Shown piece after piece: positions 35,666 through 44,405 of a stretch of 64,000 nucleotides of DNA. The notes under the pieces are model-generated. The model did not search any database, was not told the DNA's origin, and saw only the letters and a list, made by a program, of their open reading frames with translations. A program made the translations under genes and the position numbers. Positions within the stretch are counted from its first letter, which is position 1, and each line of letters starts with the position of its first letter. Source of the stretch: Lactobacillus johnsonii ATCC 33200 (GTDB lineage Bacteria; Bacillota; Bacilli; Lactobacillales; Lactobacillaceae). Location: assembly GCF_000159355.1 (NCBI RefSeq), contig NZ_GG670121.1, forward strand, positions 394,358-458,357, in the 5' to 3' direction.

Positions 35666-37613
35666 ATGAATACTTTTAAAATTCGTGGTGGCTTAGGTGA
35701 TTCTGCTGTAGCAAATACCAATGTTAAACTTCAAGACAACTTATACTTAGCTACTAATTCACAGTGGCTTGAAAAAGCAAAAATTCCAGCCGATCGTCCA
35801 CTTATGGACAGTTTCGTAGAATTAGACACTAAAATTAGAAAACAAATTCTGAAGAATTTTGATAACTTCGCTTTTAATAAGAAGAAGTTGCCGGACTTAG
35901 ATAATTTGGACAAAGCTATCACTTTGTATAAGCTAACTTTAGATTTTGATAAGAGAAATGCTGATAGTGCTCAACCAATCAAACCTGATCTCCAAAAGCT
36001 GCTTTCTTTATCTAGGTTCTCTGATTTTAACCAAAATTTAGCTCAATTAATTAAAGATGCTTTTTCCTTACCCCTCTATTTTTATGTAGATGCAGATATG
36101 AGGAATACTTCTCAAAATTCCTTGTATTTTGCTTCACCAAATTCATTTTTACCAGATGCCTCCGCTTATAAGGATCCTTCTTCCGAAGAACTATTGAACA
36201 CTTTCGAAAAGCAATCGGCTAAGCTCTTAACTCTAGCCGGTCTTAGTTCTGAAGACAGTAAACAAATTGCCACTAATGCAGTTCGATTTGATAAAAAATT
36301 AGCCAAACATAAAAAATCTCAAGAAGAAATAAATGATTTTGCTAGCATGTATAATGCTTATTCAACTCAACAATTTGCTTCTTCTTTCGAATTTTTAGAT
36401 ATAGAGCAGCTCTTAAATAGCCTTTTCTCTAAAGTACCTGAAAAAATTATTGTTATCGAACCAGATTATTTAAAGCACATTAATGAACTTGTTAATCCCG
36501 AAAACTTCGAAGAACTTAAAAGTTGGATATTAGTAAAATTTGTCAATAGTTCCGCTGACTATCTTTCGGAAGAATTTCAAAAGGCTGCTTTTCCCTACAA
36601 GCAGGCGGTAGAGGGTGTTAGAGAATTACCTTCTACAGAAAAACAAGCTTACAGGATTGCTAACAGAGTATTTGCGGAAGTCATTGGTATTTATTACGCC
36701 CAATCATATTTTGGCTCAACCGCAAAAGCTAATGTTGAGCAAATGATTAATAAAATGCTTGAAACTTATAAGCAAAGATTGCAAGATAACAGCTGGCTTA
36801 GTGAATCTACTAAAAATGAAGCACTTAAAAAACTCGATCATATAACCCTAAAAATTGGCTATCCCGATAAAATTAGTGACGTATATAATGACATTCAAGT
36901 TTCAGCAAATAAATCATTATATGAAAATATATCTGCTGCTAATAAGACATGGGTACAGTATAGTTTTAATGAGTTATATAAACCAGTTGACCGGACTCTT
37001 TGGGGACCAGATGTTCCAGCAAATTTAATCAATGCTTTCTATGATCCAACAAAAAATGATATTACTTTCCCTGCTGCAATTCTGCAAAAGCCTTTTTTAT
37101 AGTTCAGATAATACCTTGAGTGAAAATCTAGGTGGTATTGGTGCAGTCATTGCTCATAAAATTACCCATGCTTTTGATCCCAACGGGTCCAAATTTGACG
37201 AATTTGGTAATATCCGTAACTGGTGGAGTAAAGAAGATTACAACAAATTTACTGAACTTTCACAAGCTGAAATAGAATTATTTGATGGTATTATTTGTGG
37301 TGGCCTTAAGACTAATGGTAAGTTAACCGTTGGAGAGAATGTAGCCGACTTAGGTGGATTAACTGTTGCTGTAGAAACCGCAAAAAAGGAAAATGGTAAT
37401 CTACAAGAGTTATTTCAAGCATGGGCTAAAATTTGGTGTGGTAAGATGATGCCCCAATTTAGAAAATCAATCATTGCCTATGATTCTCATGCCCCAAGTG
37501 AACTCAGATCAAATGTACCTGCTCAGTGCATTGGTGATTTCTACCAAACTTTTAATATCCAGCCAACCGACGGAATGTGGCTTGATCCCGAGAAGAGGGT
37601 TCATATTTGGTAA
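35666..37613 (+). pseudogene. pepO: Neutral endopeptidase PepO (M13), frameshifted and with mutated HExxH
   Basis: This was a cytoplasmic M13-family metallo-endopeptidase of about 648 residues. The N-terminal M13 domain spans most of the first frame (35666-37102). An extra T in the run at 37093-37098 shifts the frame where QKPFYSSDNTLSENLGGIGAVIAH would be expected. The second frame (to 37613) carries the catalytic domain with GENVADLGGL and a normal C-terminus RVHIW. The zinc motif reads HKITH (37155-37169) instead of HEITH: the catalytic Glu is Lys, a GAA to AAA change. Two independent inactivating changes make a dead gene likely, although the homopolymer alone could be a read error. AAAGGAG precedes the ATG. 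Confidence 0.87.
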
Positions 37614-37929
37614 GAAAAGTAAATTTTACTGGGAATTTTTGGTTAGGACAAAAAAACAAGGAAGATTTAGCTAAAAATTATATTTAAATAGAAATTACGT
37701 ATTGAGTAGTTTCAGATCTCACTCTTTAACACATCAACGTACCTCTTTTTTTGACCTACACGTACACTTAGACTGGTCATTCAGGAATACAGGTGATTCA
37801 GTGCAAAAGAGCCTTATTAGATCAAAATCATTGGTCTAGTAGGGCTCTTTTGCCATCTATTATTTGTTTTCTTTTCTTATTTCGGCATACAATAAACCTA
37901 ACAACGTATATATGAAAGAAGTCACAATT
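37614..37929. other. Gene-free region between pepO remnant and ClC gene
   Basis: This 316-base region holds one strong hairpin (37803-37853) and the ClC ribosome binding area. I see no ORF with a ribosome binding site and no tRNA. An in-frame TTG at 37864 would extend the ClC gene but lacks support. Confidence 0.5.
37803..37853 (+). terminator. Long terminator hairpin downstream of pepO
   Basis: AAAAGAGCCTTATTAGATC pairs with GGTCTAGTAGGGCTCTTTT using several G-U pairs, with a loop of about nine bases. It lies about 190 bases after the pepO stop and just before the ClC gene. Confidence 0.72.
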
Positions 37930-39264
37930 ATGAAGCCTGCTAAAGATTTTCTTAGACGTCCCTTCACTACCCGAGTGCCCCAGCTTTTAGTTCAAAGCAT
38001 CATTATCGGATTAATTATAGGGATGATTGTCAGTATTTTCCGTTTTGTTATCGATAAAAGCATTCATTTTTTATACTTTCTCTATCCCTATCTCGCAGCC
38101 CATCCCCAATGGATAAGCCTATATACCATCTTTACATTCTTTATCTGTATCCTTGTGAGCAAAATTATTAAACCATATTTACTAGACTTATCTGGTTCAG
38201 GTATTCCTCAAGTCGAAGCAACCTTAATGGGAGAACACGAAGTTGATTGGTTCCCCGTCTTATGGCGAAAATTCGTAGGCGGCCTCTTAGTAAGCTCAAT
38301 GGGACTTTTTCTTGGGCGAGAAGGACCGTGCATCCAAATGGGGGCTTTAGTAGGTCAAGGTTTTGCAGAAAACATTTTTGAATGTAGTGAAGAAGATAGA
38401 CGCTTACTTCAATGCGCTGGAATTGCGGCTGGCCTTAGTGCAGCGGTCTCAGCCCCACTTGCAGGTGTATTTTTTCTTGTTGAAGTCATTACCCATTCTT
38501 TTAAACCTAAAGAATGTATCAGTGCCTTAGGAGCCGCTGCTTCAGCTGACTTAGTTACCATTATATTTTTTGGAACGCGGCCCTGTCTTTATCTTCCAAT
38601 TGCTAAAAAATTACCCGTTCACTCCTACTGGTCCTTAATTACAGTCGGAATTGTAGCAGGTCTAATGGCATATGGATATCAACGGTCTCTTTTAAATACT
38701 AAATGGCTTTTCAACAAGCTAAAAATTATTCCGATGCAATACCACAGTATTGTTCCCCTTTTATTAGTTATTCCAATTGGTCTTGCTTTTCCTCATGTTT
38801 TGGGCGGATCACATTACTTAATCGATTCACTCTTTCACAATCCATTAATTATCCAAGAAGAAAAACTAGGGCAGCTTTCATGGATTTTAATCCCAGTTGT
38901 CTTCTTTCTACTAAGACTAATTTTTTCTATGATTTCTTATTGTAGTTCTATCCCTGGCGGTACTTTTATGCCTATTTTAGTTTTAGGGGCTTTAATGGGG
39001 ACGATTTTTGCGACTGTCTTTATCCACTTAGGCCTCATTTCTACTGACAACTATACTAATATCATTATTGTCTCTATGGCAGCCTACCTGGGGGCAATTT
39101 TGCGAGCCCCATTTACCGCAATTATTTTGTTGACAGAAATGATCGGAACCGTAGAACAAGTTCTGCCAATGATTATGAGTGTCTTTATTGCTTATCTAAT
39201 TCTAGCTCTCTTAGGTGGAGAACCAATCTACACGGTCCTACGCAAGCAAATGGAATTCAAATAA
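37930..39264 (+). CDS. ClC-family chloride channel/transporter with Val at the proton-glutamate position
   Basis: This polytopic ClC protein has 444 residues from the chosen ATG at 37930, preceded by AAAGAAG at eight bases; an ATG at 37912 is the alternative. It has the selectivity signatures GSGIPQVE (about 89-96), GREGPCIQMG with gating Glu131, and GTFMPILVLGALMG. Using EcClC spacing, the residue 55 positions after the gating Glu, which is the proton-shuttle Glu203 in exchangers, is Val186 (sequence FLVEVITHS). The gating Glu is kept. This suggests passive chloride conduction or an altered coupling mechanism. No CBS domain is present. A strong terminator follows. Confidence 0.88.
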   Translation: MKPAKDFLRRPFTTRVPQLLVQSIIIGLIIGMIVSIFRFVIDKSIHFLYFLYPYLAAHPQWISLYTIFTFFICILVSKIIKPYLLDLSGSGIPQVEATLMGEHEVDWFPVLWRKFVGGLLVSSMGLFLGREGPCIQMGALVGQGFAENIFECSEEDRRLLQCAGIAAGLSAAVSAPLAGVFFLVEVITHSFKPKECISALGAAASADLVTIIFFGTRPCLYLPIAKKLPVHSYWSLITVGIVAGLMAYGYQRSLLNTKWLFNKLKIIPMQYHSIVPLLLVIPIGLAFPHVLGGSHYLIDSLFHNPLIIQEEKLGQLSWILIPVVFFLLRLIFSMISYCSSIPGGTFMPILVLGALMGTIFATVFIHLGLISTDNYTNIIIVSMAAYLGAILRAPFTAIILLTEMIGTVEQVLPMIMSVFIAYLILALLGGEPIYTVLRKQMEFK

Positions 39265-39292
39265 TTACTTTACTTACATTTTTATTAACACC

Positions 39293-39328
39293 AAAAAAGG
39301 AAGTTCATTAATCAGAACTTCCTTTTCT
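39293..39328 (+). terminator. Terminator of the ClC gene
   Basis: AAAAGGAAGTTC pairs with GAACTTCCTTTT around an eight-base loop. Confidence 0.85.
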
Positions 39329-39517
39329 TATAAAATATATTTATGAATTGCAATAGCTAGAGTATCGTCGACTTAATAAAAAATATAAATATTAACAATC
39401 CTAATCGTGACTTCTACTAGAGCTATTTCACACTTTTAATATAGCACCTTTTCATAAATAATGAAAGCGTTTTACTATAAAATTATTTAGCTTAATCTAC
39501 CAAAATAGTGCAGCAAT

Positions 39518-41437
39518 TTATCCTAAATATGGATACTGGGCATGACTTGGTACCTCATTCCAAACAACTGTATGACCTGCGCCATGGGAGCAGAAAACTG
39601 AGTTAGGAGTATTGTTAATGTCAGATAATGGATCATAAGCCATTTCTTCAATAATATCAGCACTATCTTTACATTCTCGATAACCCAAGAATAAACATTC
39701 TAGCTGTCCACTACCATGCGTGTAGTTTCTAACTTCAGTGGCATAATCCTGCATCTGAGCTACCGGTGCTTGACCGGTAATCGTAGTGACGTTCCCACTA
39801 CTTTCTCCGAGTTCAAATTTTCCACCCATTCTCTCAAAATCATTAATTGCCCGACCAACTTGATCCTGATTAATTCTTAGAGTGAATTGGTACCAAGGTT
39901 CAAGTAAATAAACTTGTTTTCTAGCTTTTAGCTCCATTAATCCTTGCCGCACTGCACGATAAGTTGCCTCACGAAAATCTCCGCCAACTGTATGAACATT
40001 GCTTCCCCGGCCTCCAACCAGAGTAATTTCAAGATCGGTAATAGGCGCCCCAGTTAAGACACCTAAGTGTTCTTTATTAGATAAACTCTCCATCACTTGA
40101 TCTTGCCATTTTTTAGGCAAAACTTCTAAACTACACTTATTTTTGAAAACTAAGCCGCTTCCGTTTTTACCAGGAGTGAGTAACAGGTGAACTTCTGCAT
40201 AGTGCCTTAAAGGTTCAAAGTGACCAACCCCTTCAACTGAAGCTTTAATACTTTCTTGGTAAAGAATCTTGCCCTGAGTAAATTCAACTTCTAAATTAAA
40301 GCGATCGAGTAATAGTTGCTGGAGAATTTCTAATTGAATCTTTCCCAAAACATCAATACTTATCTCTTCTGTCTGCTTGTTCCACTTAACATGGAGTTGA
40401 GGGTTCTCATCTTCAAGCTGTTTTAATGCTTGCAAGCAAGCATTTGTGTTAGCTGAATCAACTTTTACTGCATAAGTTAGAACCGGCTGAACGGTAAAAT
40501 TAGTCTGATCATTTTCAAAGCCTAATCCTTGTCCCGGGTAGGTACTTTTCAAGCCACTAACAGCAATAATTTTGCTAGCTTCTGCCTGGGGAATAACTTG
40601 ATACTTAGTGCCGTTATAGCGACGAATTTCATTTACCTTTTCATCGGGAAATATTTCGGTCTTGGCTTTTAAACTACCACCCGTAATCTTTACCCAAGTT
40701 AATCGTTCGCCCTTTTCATTATAAGAAACCTTGAAAATCCTAGCTCCAAAGTCATTAGGATACTTTCTTCCATCAGTCCACTTATCTAAGCCTGATAAAA
40801 ATTCGTCTATTCCAATTAATTTTAAAGCTGCTCCAAAATATACTGGAAAAATCTTTCTTTTATTAATTAATTTTTTGACTGCATTATCTTCTATTTTTCC
40901 AAGTTCTAGATATTGATCTAATGTTGTTTCATCTACAGTAGCTACTTTTTCATAAAAATCTTCATCTTGATTGTCAAACTCAATAAAATTGTCATCCAGC
41001 TCATTAAGTTGCTTAAGAATATTCTCCTTATCAGCCTTCAAGGTATCCATTTTATTAACAAAGATAAAAACTGGAATTTGATGCTTTTTTAGTAAGCTCC
41101 AAAGAGTGCGGGTGTATCCAGTTACCCCTTCACTGGCTGATACAACTAAGATGGCATAATCTAAAACACTTAACGTCTCTTCCATTTCTTGAGCGAAATC
41201 AATATGGCCTGGCGTATCTAAAATTTGTAATTCACTATTACCGGTTTGAATACACGCAACATGGGAAAAAATCGTAATCCCTCGTTTCTTTTCTAAATCA
41301 TCACTGTCTAAATAGGCAGTTCCTTTATCAACTGCACCTAATTTTCTCAATGTGCCACTTTTGTAGAGCATCCCTTCTGACAAGGTAGTTTTTCCAGCAT
41401 CTACATGGGCTAAAATTCCTGTTGTTAGTTTTTTCAT
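39518..41437 (-). CDS. TetM-type ribosomal-protection GTPase (EF-G-like paralogue)
   Basis: This translational GTPase has 639 residues and the domain order of the TetM/TetO family. The G domain starts at residue 1 with G1 AHVDAGKTT, switch KRGITIFSH, G3 DTPGH and G4 NKMD. EF-G-like domains II to V follow (SVEGVGHFEPLRHYAEVHLLL; VGGRGSNVHTVGGDFREATYRA). It is shorter than EF-G (about 695) and matches TetM length, but it sits in a housekeeping neighbourhood without mobile-element signs. The C-terminus (FCSHGAGHTVVWNEVPSHAQYPYLG, read in parts) differs from that of classical tetracycline resistance proteins. It is more likely an old chromosomal paralogue than an acquired resistance gene. Resistance cannot be asserted. 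Confidence 0.82.
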   Translation of the reverse strand: MKKLTTGILAHVDAGKTTLSEGMLYKSGTLRKLGAVDKGTAYLDSDDLEKKRGITIFSHVACIQTGNSELQILDTPGHIDFAQEMEETLSVLDYAILVVSASEGVTGYTRTLWSLLKKHQIPVFIFVNKMDTLKADKENILKQLNELDDNFIEFDNQDEDFYEKVATVDETTLDQYLELGKIEDNAVKKLINKRKIFPVYFGAALKLIGIDEFLSGLDKWTDGRKYPNDFGARIFKVSYNEKGERLTWVKITGGSLKAKTEIFPDEKVNEIRRYNGTKYQVIPQAEASKIIAVSGLKSTYPGQGLGFENDQTNFTVQPVLTYAVKVDSANTNACLQALKQLEDENPQLHVKWNKQTEEISIDVLGKIQLEILQQLLLDRFNLEVEFTQGKILYQESIKASVEGVGHFEPLRHYAEVHLLLTPGKNGSGLVFKNKCSLEVLPKKWQDQVMESLSNKEHLGVLTGAPITDLEITLVGGRGSNVHTVGGDFREATYRAVRQGLMELKARKQVYLLEPWYQFTLRINQDQVGRAINDFERMGGKFELGESSGNVTTITGQAPVAQMQDYATEVRNYTHGSGQLECLFLGYRECKDSADIIEEMAYDPLSDINNTPNSVFCSHGAGHTVVWNEVPSHAQYPYLG

Positions 41438-41646
41438 TTTTCTAGTTTTCTAAATGTAATCAGTTCGTATATTAGTGTTTATTATACTATGATAGTCTTG
41501 TACAAGTAATAAGTGAGGTTGTAATGTTATTTATCTGAGAAGAAAAATCCTAACCATTCTTAATAAAAACTTATCTACCCTTTCTCCTTAATTCGTAATA
41601 TGATTAATATCAAAAGATAATTGATTTTTATAAGAAGGTTCGAAAT

Positions 41647-41832
41647 ATGTTTTCACTTTTATTAGCCTTATTAATTATTTGGCTGTTCTGGAAACTAGGA
41701 ATTGGCATTTTGAAGATCGTCGGTTTCTTAATCGTGATCGGCCTGCTATTTGCCTTCGTTTCTTATCTAGTATTGCCTCTTCTGGCTTTAGTAGCCTTAG
41801 GCGGCTTATTAGGACTAGTATTTTCACATTAA
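41647..41832 (+). CDS. Small hydrophobic membrane protein
   Basis: This 61-residue protein is almost entirely hydrophobic, with two membrane segments (about 2-35 and 37-58) and the tail GLVFSH. I do not recognise the family; the composition recalls small envelope-stress membrane proteins. AAGAAGG lies ten bases before the ATG, and a strong terminator begins three bases after the stop, so it is a self-contained unit. Confidence 0.65.
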   Translation: MFSLLLALLIIWLFWKLGIGILKIVGFLIVIGLLFAFVSYLVLPLLALVALGGLLGLVFSH

Positions 41833-41834
41833 CC

Positions 41835-41862
41835 AAGAGCGGCCTTATGGCTGCTCTTTTTT
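41835..41862 (+). terminator. Terminator of small membrane protein gene
   Basis: AAGAGCGGCC and GGCTGCTCTT form the stem around TTAT, followed by T6. Confidence 0.83.
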
Positions 41863-41951
41863 GTACCTATAGCATTTTCTTTGACTTTACTATCTATAGT
41901 ATTTTAGACTGAAAGAAAACAGCTTAATATATTTAATTCGAGGTAATCTAT

Positions 41952-42791
41952 ATGCCGATAAAAATTATTACAGATTCAACTGCGAATATCACAGCTGATC
42001 AAATCGATGGAATTGATCATGTTACTGTTCCTTTATCACTTCACGTTGATGGCAAGCTTTGGCTCGATACGCCTGATATTGATTTAGATAAATTTCTCTA
42101 CACCTTAAAGCATACTAAAAACAAATCAACTTCTGCCTGTCCAAATGTAAATGACTGGCTTAAGGCCTTTGAAGGCAGCGACGCAATCTTTGTCATTACT
42201 TTAACTAGCGCACTCTCTGGTAGTTATAATTCAGCTACCCAAGCTGCTAAGATTTATCATGAAAAGAATCCAAAAGCTAAAATTTTAGTCTTTGATTCTC
42301 GCTCAGCTGGTCCACAATTAAGACTACTTGCGGAAAAGATTGCTAGTTTGGCAAGTGCTGGAAAATCTTTTGAAGAGATTGTTAAAGCAACGGAAGAATA
42401 CCAACACCACCTTGATTTAATGTTTACCTTACAAGATTTAACTAACTTAGGTAACAATGGCCGAATTCCACCAGCTGTCGCAAAGATTGCTGGTTTACTG
42501 AAGCTATTTGTTATTGGAACAGCAAACAATAAAGGTGAGTTTGAACTTTTAGGGAAAGCTCGCGGCGCTAAGAAAGCTAGAAGAAAATTATTAGATGATA
42601 TGGTTAAAGCTGGCTATCGCGGAGGCCGCGTTCAAATCGACCATGTACAAAATGAAGGCTCTGCTTTAAGCATGAAAGAAATTATCTTAGATAACTTCCC
42701 AGATGCTAAAGTTACCATTGGCGAATGCGGCGCACTTTGCAGCTTCTATGCTGAAGAAGGCGGCTTAATGGTTGGTTTTGAAAAAGAATAG
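41952..42791 (+). CDS. DegV family fatty-acid-binding protein
   Basis: This 279-residue protein has the DegV/EDD fold: KIITDSTANI at the N-terminus, STACPNVNDWL, the SALSGSYNSA fatty-acid carboxylate site and FDSRSAGPQLRLLAEKI. It ends with GECGALCSFYAEEGGLMVGF. Family members (FakB-like) present fatty acids to a kinase or carry them in the cytoplasm. The start follows CGAGGTAATCTAT. It is a single gene with its own terminator; no FakA gene is adjacent. Confidence 0.92.
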   Translation: MPIKIITDSTANITADQIDGIDHVTVPLSLHVDGKLWLDTPDIDLDKFLYTLKHTKNKSTSACPNVNDWLKAFEGSDAIFVITLTSALSGSYNSATQAAKIYHEKNPKAKILVFDSRSAGPQLRLLAEKIASLASAGKSFEEIVKATEEYQHHLDLMFTLQDLTNLGNNGRIPPAVAKIAGLLKLFVIGTANNKGEFELLGKARGAKKARRKLLDDMVKAGYRGGRVQIDHVQNEGSALSMKEIILDNFPDAKVTIGECGALCSFYAEEGGLMVGFEKE

Positions 42792-42799
42792 GGTAATAC

Positions 42800-42825
42800 A
42801 AAAGGAGTGCCTAAGCACTCCTTTT
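42800..42825. terminator. Bidirectional terminator between degV-type and HAD genes
   Basis: AAAAGGAGTGC and GCACTCCTTTT form a perfect 11-base stem with a four-base loop. Confidence 0.9.
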
Positions 42826-43531
42826 AATATACTTTCTTAAAATCATTTTGCATTAATTTAACAAATTCTGGATATGTTTCAACTTCAAATAAGGGATGAA
42901 GTCCAATATTATCCTTACGGTGACGGTGATTATACCAAATACTATCAAAGCCATATTTTTCAGCACCTAAGATATCTGACTGCAATCCATCCCCAAAGAA
43001 TAAAGTCTCATTTGGTCCAATCTCTGTACGACTAAAGAAATAATCAAAAGCATGCGGATTTGGCTTAGAATAATGAGCTTCTTCAGACGTTACAATCAAA
43101 TCAAAGTAGTCTTTGATACCTGCTAATTCTAAGCGATGACGCTGCATAAACTTTTCACCATTACTTAAGACTGTTAACTTATAGCCTTGTTTTTTGGCAA
43201 ACTTCAGCGTATCTTCCACACCTGGTAGCAACTGATGAGCTTCACCAAAGTAAGAGCGATATTCATTCATCCATTCATTTCCATCTACTTCTAGACCGAA
43301 ATGTTCCTTAATAAAATCATGAAATGTCATCTCGCTTAATTCTTCATAAGTAATTTCACCCAATTCAAGTCTGCGCCAAAGTCCTTGATTGTAAGTATGG
43401 TATTGTTTCTGCAAGTCAGAGGAGAGAGGCAGCTTATGCGATTTAAACAATGCATGCAGGGATGAATCTTCCGTAGCAGCAAAGTCAATTAAAGTATCAT
43501 CAACGTCAAAAATTAATTGTTTATATTTCAT
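42824..43531 (-). CDS. HAD-superfamily hydrolase, YjjG-type nucleotidase
   Basis: This cytoplasmic phosphatase of 235 residues is in the haloacid dehalogenase superfamily. Motif I is FDVDDTLIDF (nucleophile Asp), the cap domain is helical, motif II is TVLSNGEKFMQ, motif III Lys is in HYSKPNPHAFDYFF, and motif IV is FFGDGLQSDILGA. The sequence resembles pyrimidine 5'-nucleotidase YjjG, which removes non-canonical nucleotides. I place the start at the ATG at 43531 (AAGAAGGG upstream), not the TTG two codons earlier. The gene converges with the degV-type gene. Confidence 0.88.
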   Translation of the reverse strand: MKYKQLIFDVDDTLIDFAATEDSSLHALFKSHKLPLSSDLQKQYHTYNQGLWRRLELGEITYEELSEMTFHDFIKEHFGLEVDGNEWMNEYRSYFGEAHQLLPGVEDTLKFAKKQGYKLTVLSNGEKFMQRHRLELAGIKDYFDLIVTSEEAHYSKPNPHAFDYFFSRTEIGPNETLFFGDGLQSDILGAEKYGFDSIWYNHRHRKDNIGLHPLFEVETYPEFVKLMQNDFKKVY

Positions 43532-43662
43532 GAGCAACCCTTCTTCGATTTAAGTTAGTATTTCGATTATAACAAAAGTTGAGAAATTTTAATTTTATTC
43601 ATCTTCACAGTGATAAGATAATATGGACGTATATTTAATATATTATTGGAGGGAAAGCAATT

Positions 43663-44352
43663 ATGACACGTGCACAAATGAAACAAGCGTCTAAAGACCA
43701 ACTACGTGGCAATTGGGGCTGGGCTATTTGTCTAACTATTTTTGCCTGGTTATTTAACGCCATTATCATGGATATTAATCGTTGGATCTGGACTGGAAAA
43801 GATTTTACCTACTCAATCCTTCGCTATAACAATGAAACATTAATTCAAGGTTATAAGCCTGGTTATGATCTCTCGACATTTATTGTCGGCTTAATTACTG
43901 GTTTAGTTTTATGGGGAGTTGCTTATACTATCCTAGATTTCGTTGAAACAGGAAATATGGAAACTTGGTACACTGGTATTTTTAGTGCCTACAGCAATGG
44001 ACGTTTCAAGAACAGTTTATTTACTCTCTTCATGGTTAATATTTTTACTGCATTATGGACGATCCTACTCATTATTCCTGGCATTATTAAGGGATATTCT
44101 TATGCCATGACGCCATATATCTTAAAGGATAAATTTGCTGCCGGACAAACTGATATAGGAGCAACCGAAGCGATTACTGAAAGTCGTCATTTAATGGACG
44201 GCCACAAGATGGACTTATTCGTTTTAGACTTAAGTTTCATTGGCTGGGGCTTACTTGGTATCATTACTTGCGGAATTGGATTCATCTGGATTACTCCTTA
44301 CTACCGTCAAACTAAGACTAACTTCTATCATTCATTAGTTGCTAATAATTAA
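43663..44352 (+). CDS. DUF975 family integral membrane protein
   Basis: This 229-residue protein has about five hydrophobic segments and a DUF975 beginning (MTRAQMKQASKDQLRGNWGWAI). The family hallmark of a central IIPGIIKGYSYAMTPYILKD region is followed by ITESRHLMDGHKMDLF. Function unknown. GGAGGGAAAGC lies before the ATG, and a perfect terminator follows the stop. Confidence 0.88.
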   Translation: MTRAQMKQASKDQLRGNWGWAICLTIFAWLFNAIIMDINRWIWTGKDFTYSILRYNNETLIQGYKPGYDLSTFIVGLITGLVLWGVAYTILDFVETGNMETWYTGIFSAYSNGRFKNSLFTLFMVNIFTALWTILLIIPGIIKGYSYAMTPYILKDKFAAGQTDIGATEAITESRHLMDGHKMDLFVLDLSFIGWGLLGIITCGIGFIWITPYYRQTKTNFYHSLVANN

Positions 44353-44366
44353 AAATTGCCCAATAA

Positions 44367-44405
44367 AACCGTTATAGTACAGATACTATAACGGTTATTT
44401 TTTAT
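44367..44405 (+). terminator. Terminator of DUF975 gene, probably bidirectional
   Basis: AACCGTTATAGTA and TACTATAACGGTT form a perfect 13-base stem, followed by a T-rich tract that overlaps the stop codon of the convergent gene. Confidence 0.88.

Noticed and set aside
37864-37929. N-terminal extension of the ClC protein from a TTG at 37864.
   Set aside because: The start follows directly after the upstream terminator, has no ribosome binding site, and adds residues atypical for ClC proteins.
39462-39476. TGAAAGCGTTTTACT as a cre site.
   Set aside because: It lies between two converging gene ends, not in a promoter region, and has a mismatch in the right half.
39518-41437. Acquired tetracycline resistance gene.
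   Set aside because: No mobile-element context, base composition like the neighbours, and a divergent C-terminus; recorded as a chromosomal paralogue instead.
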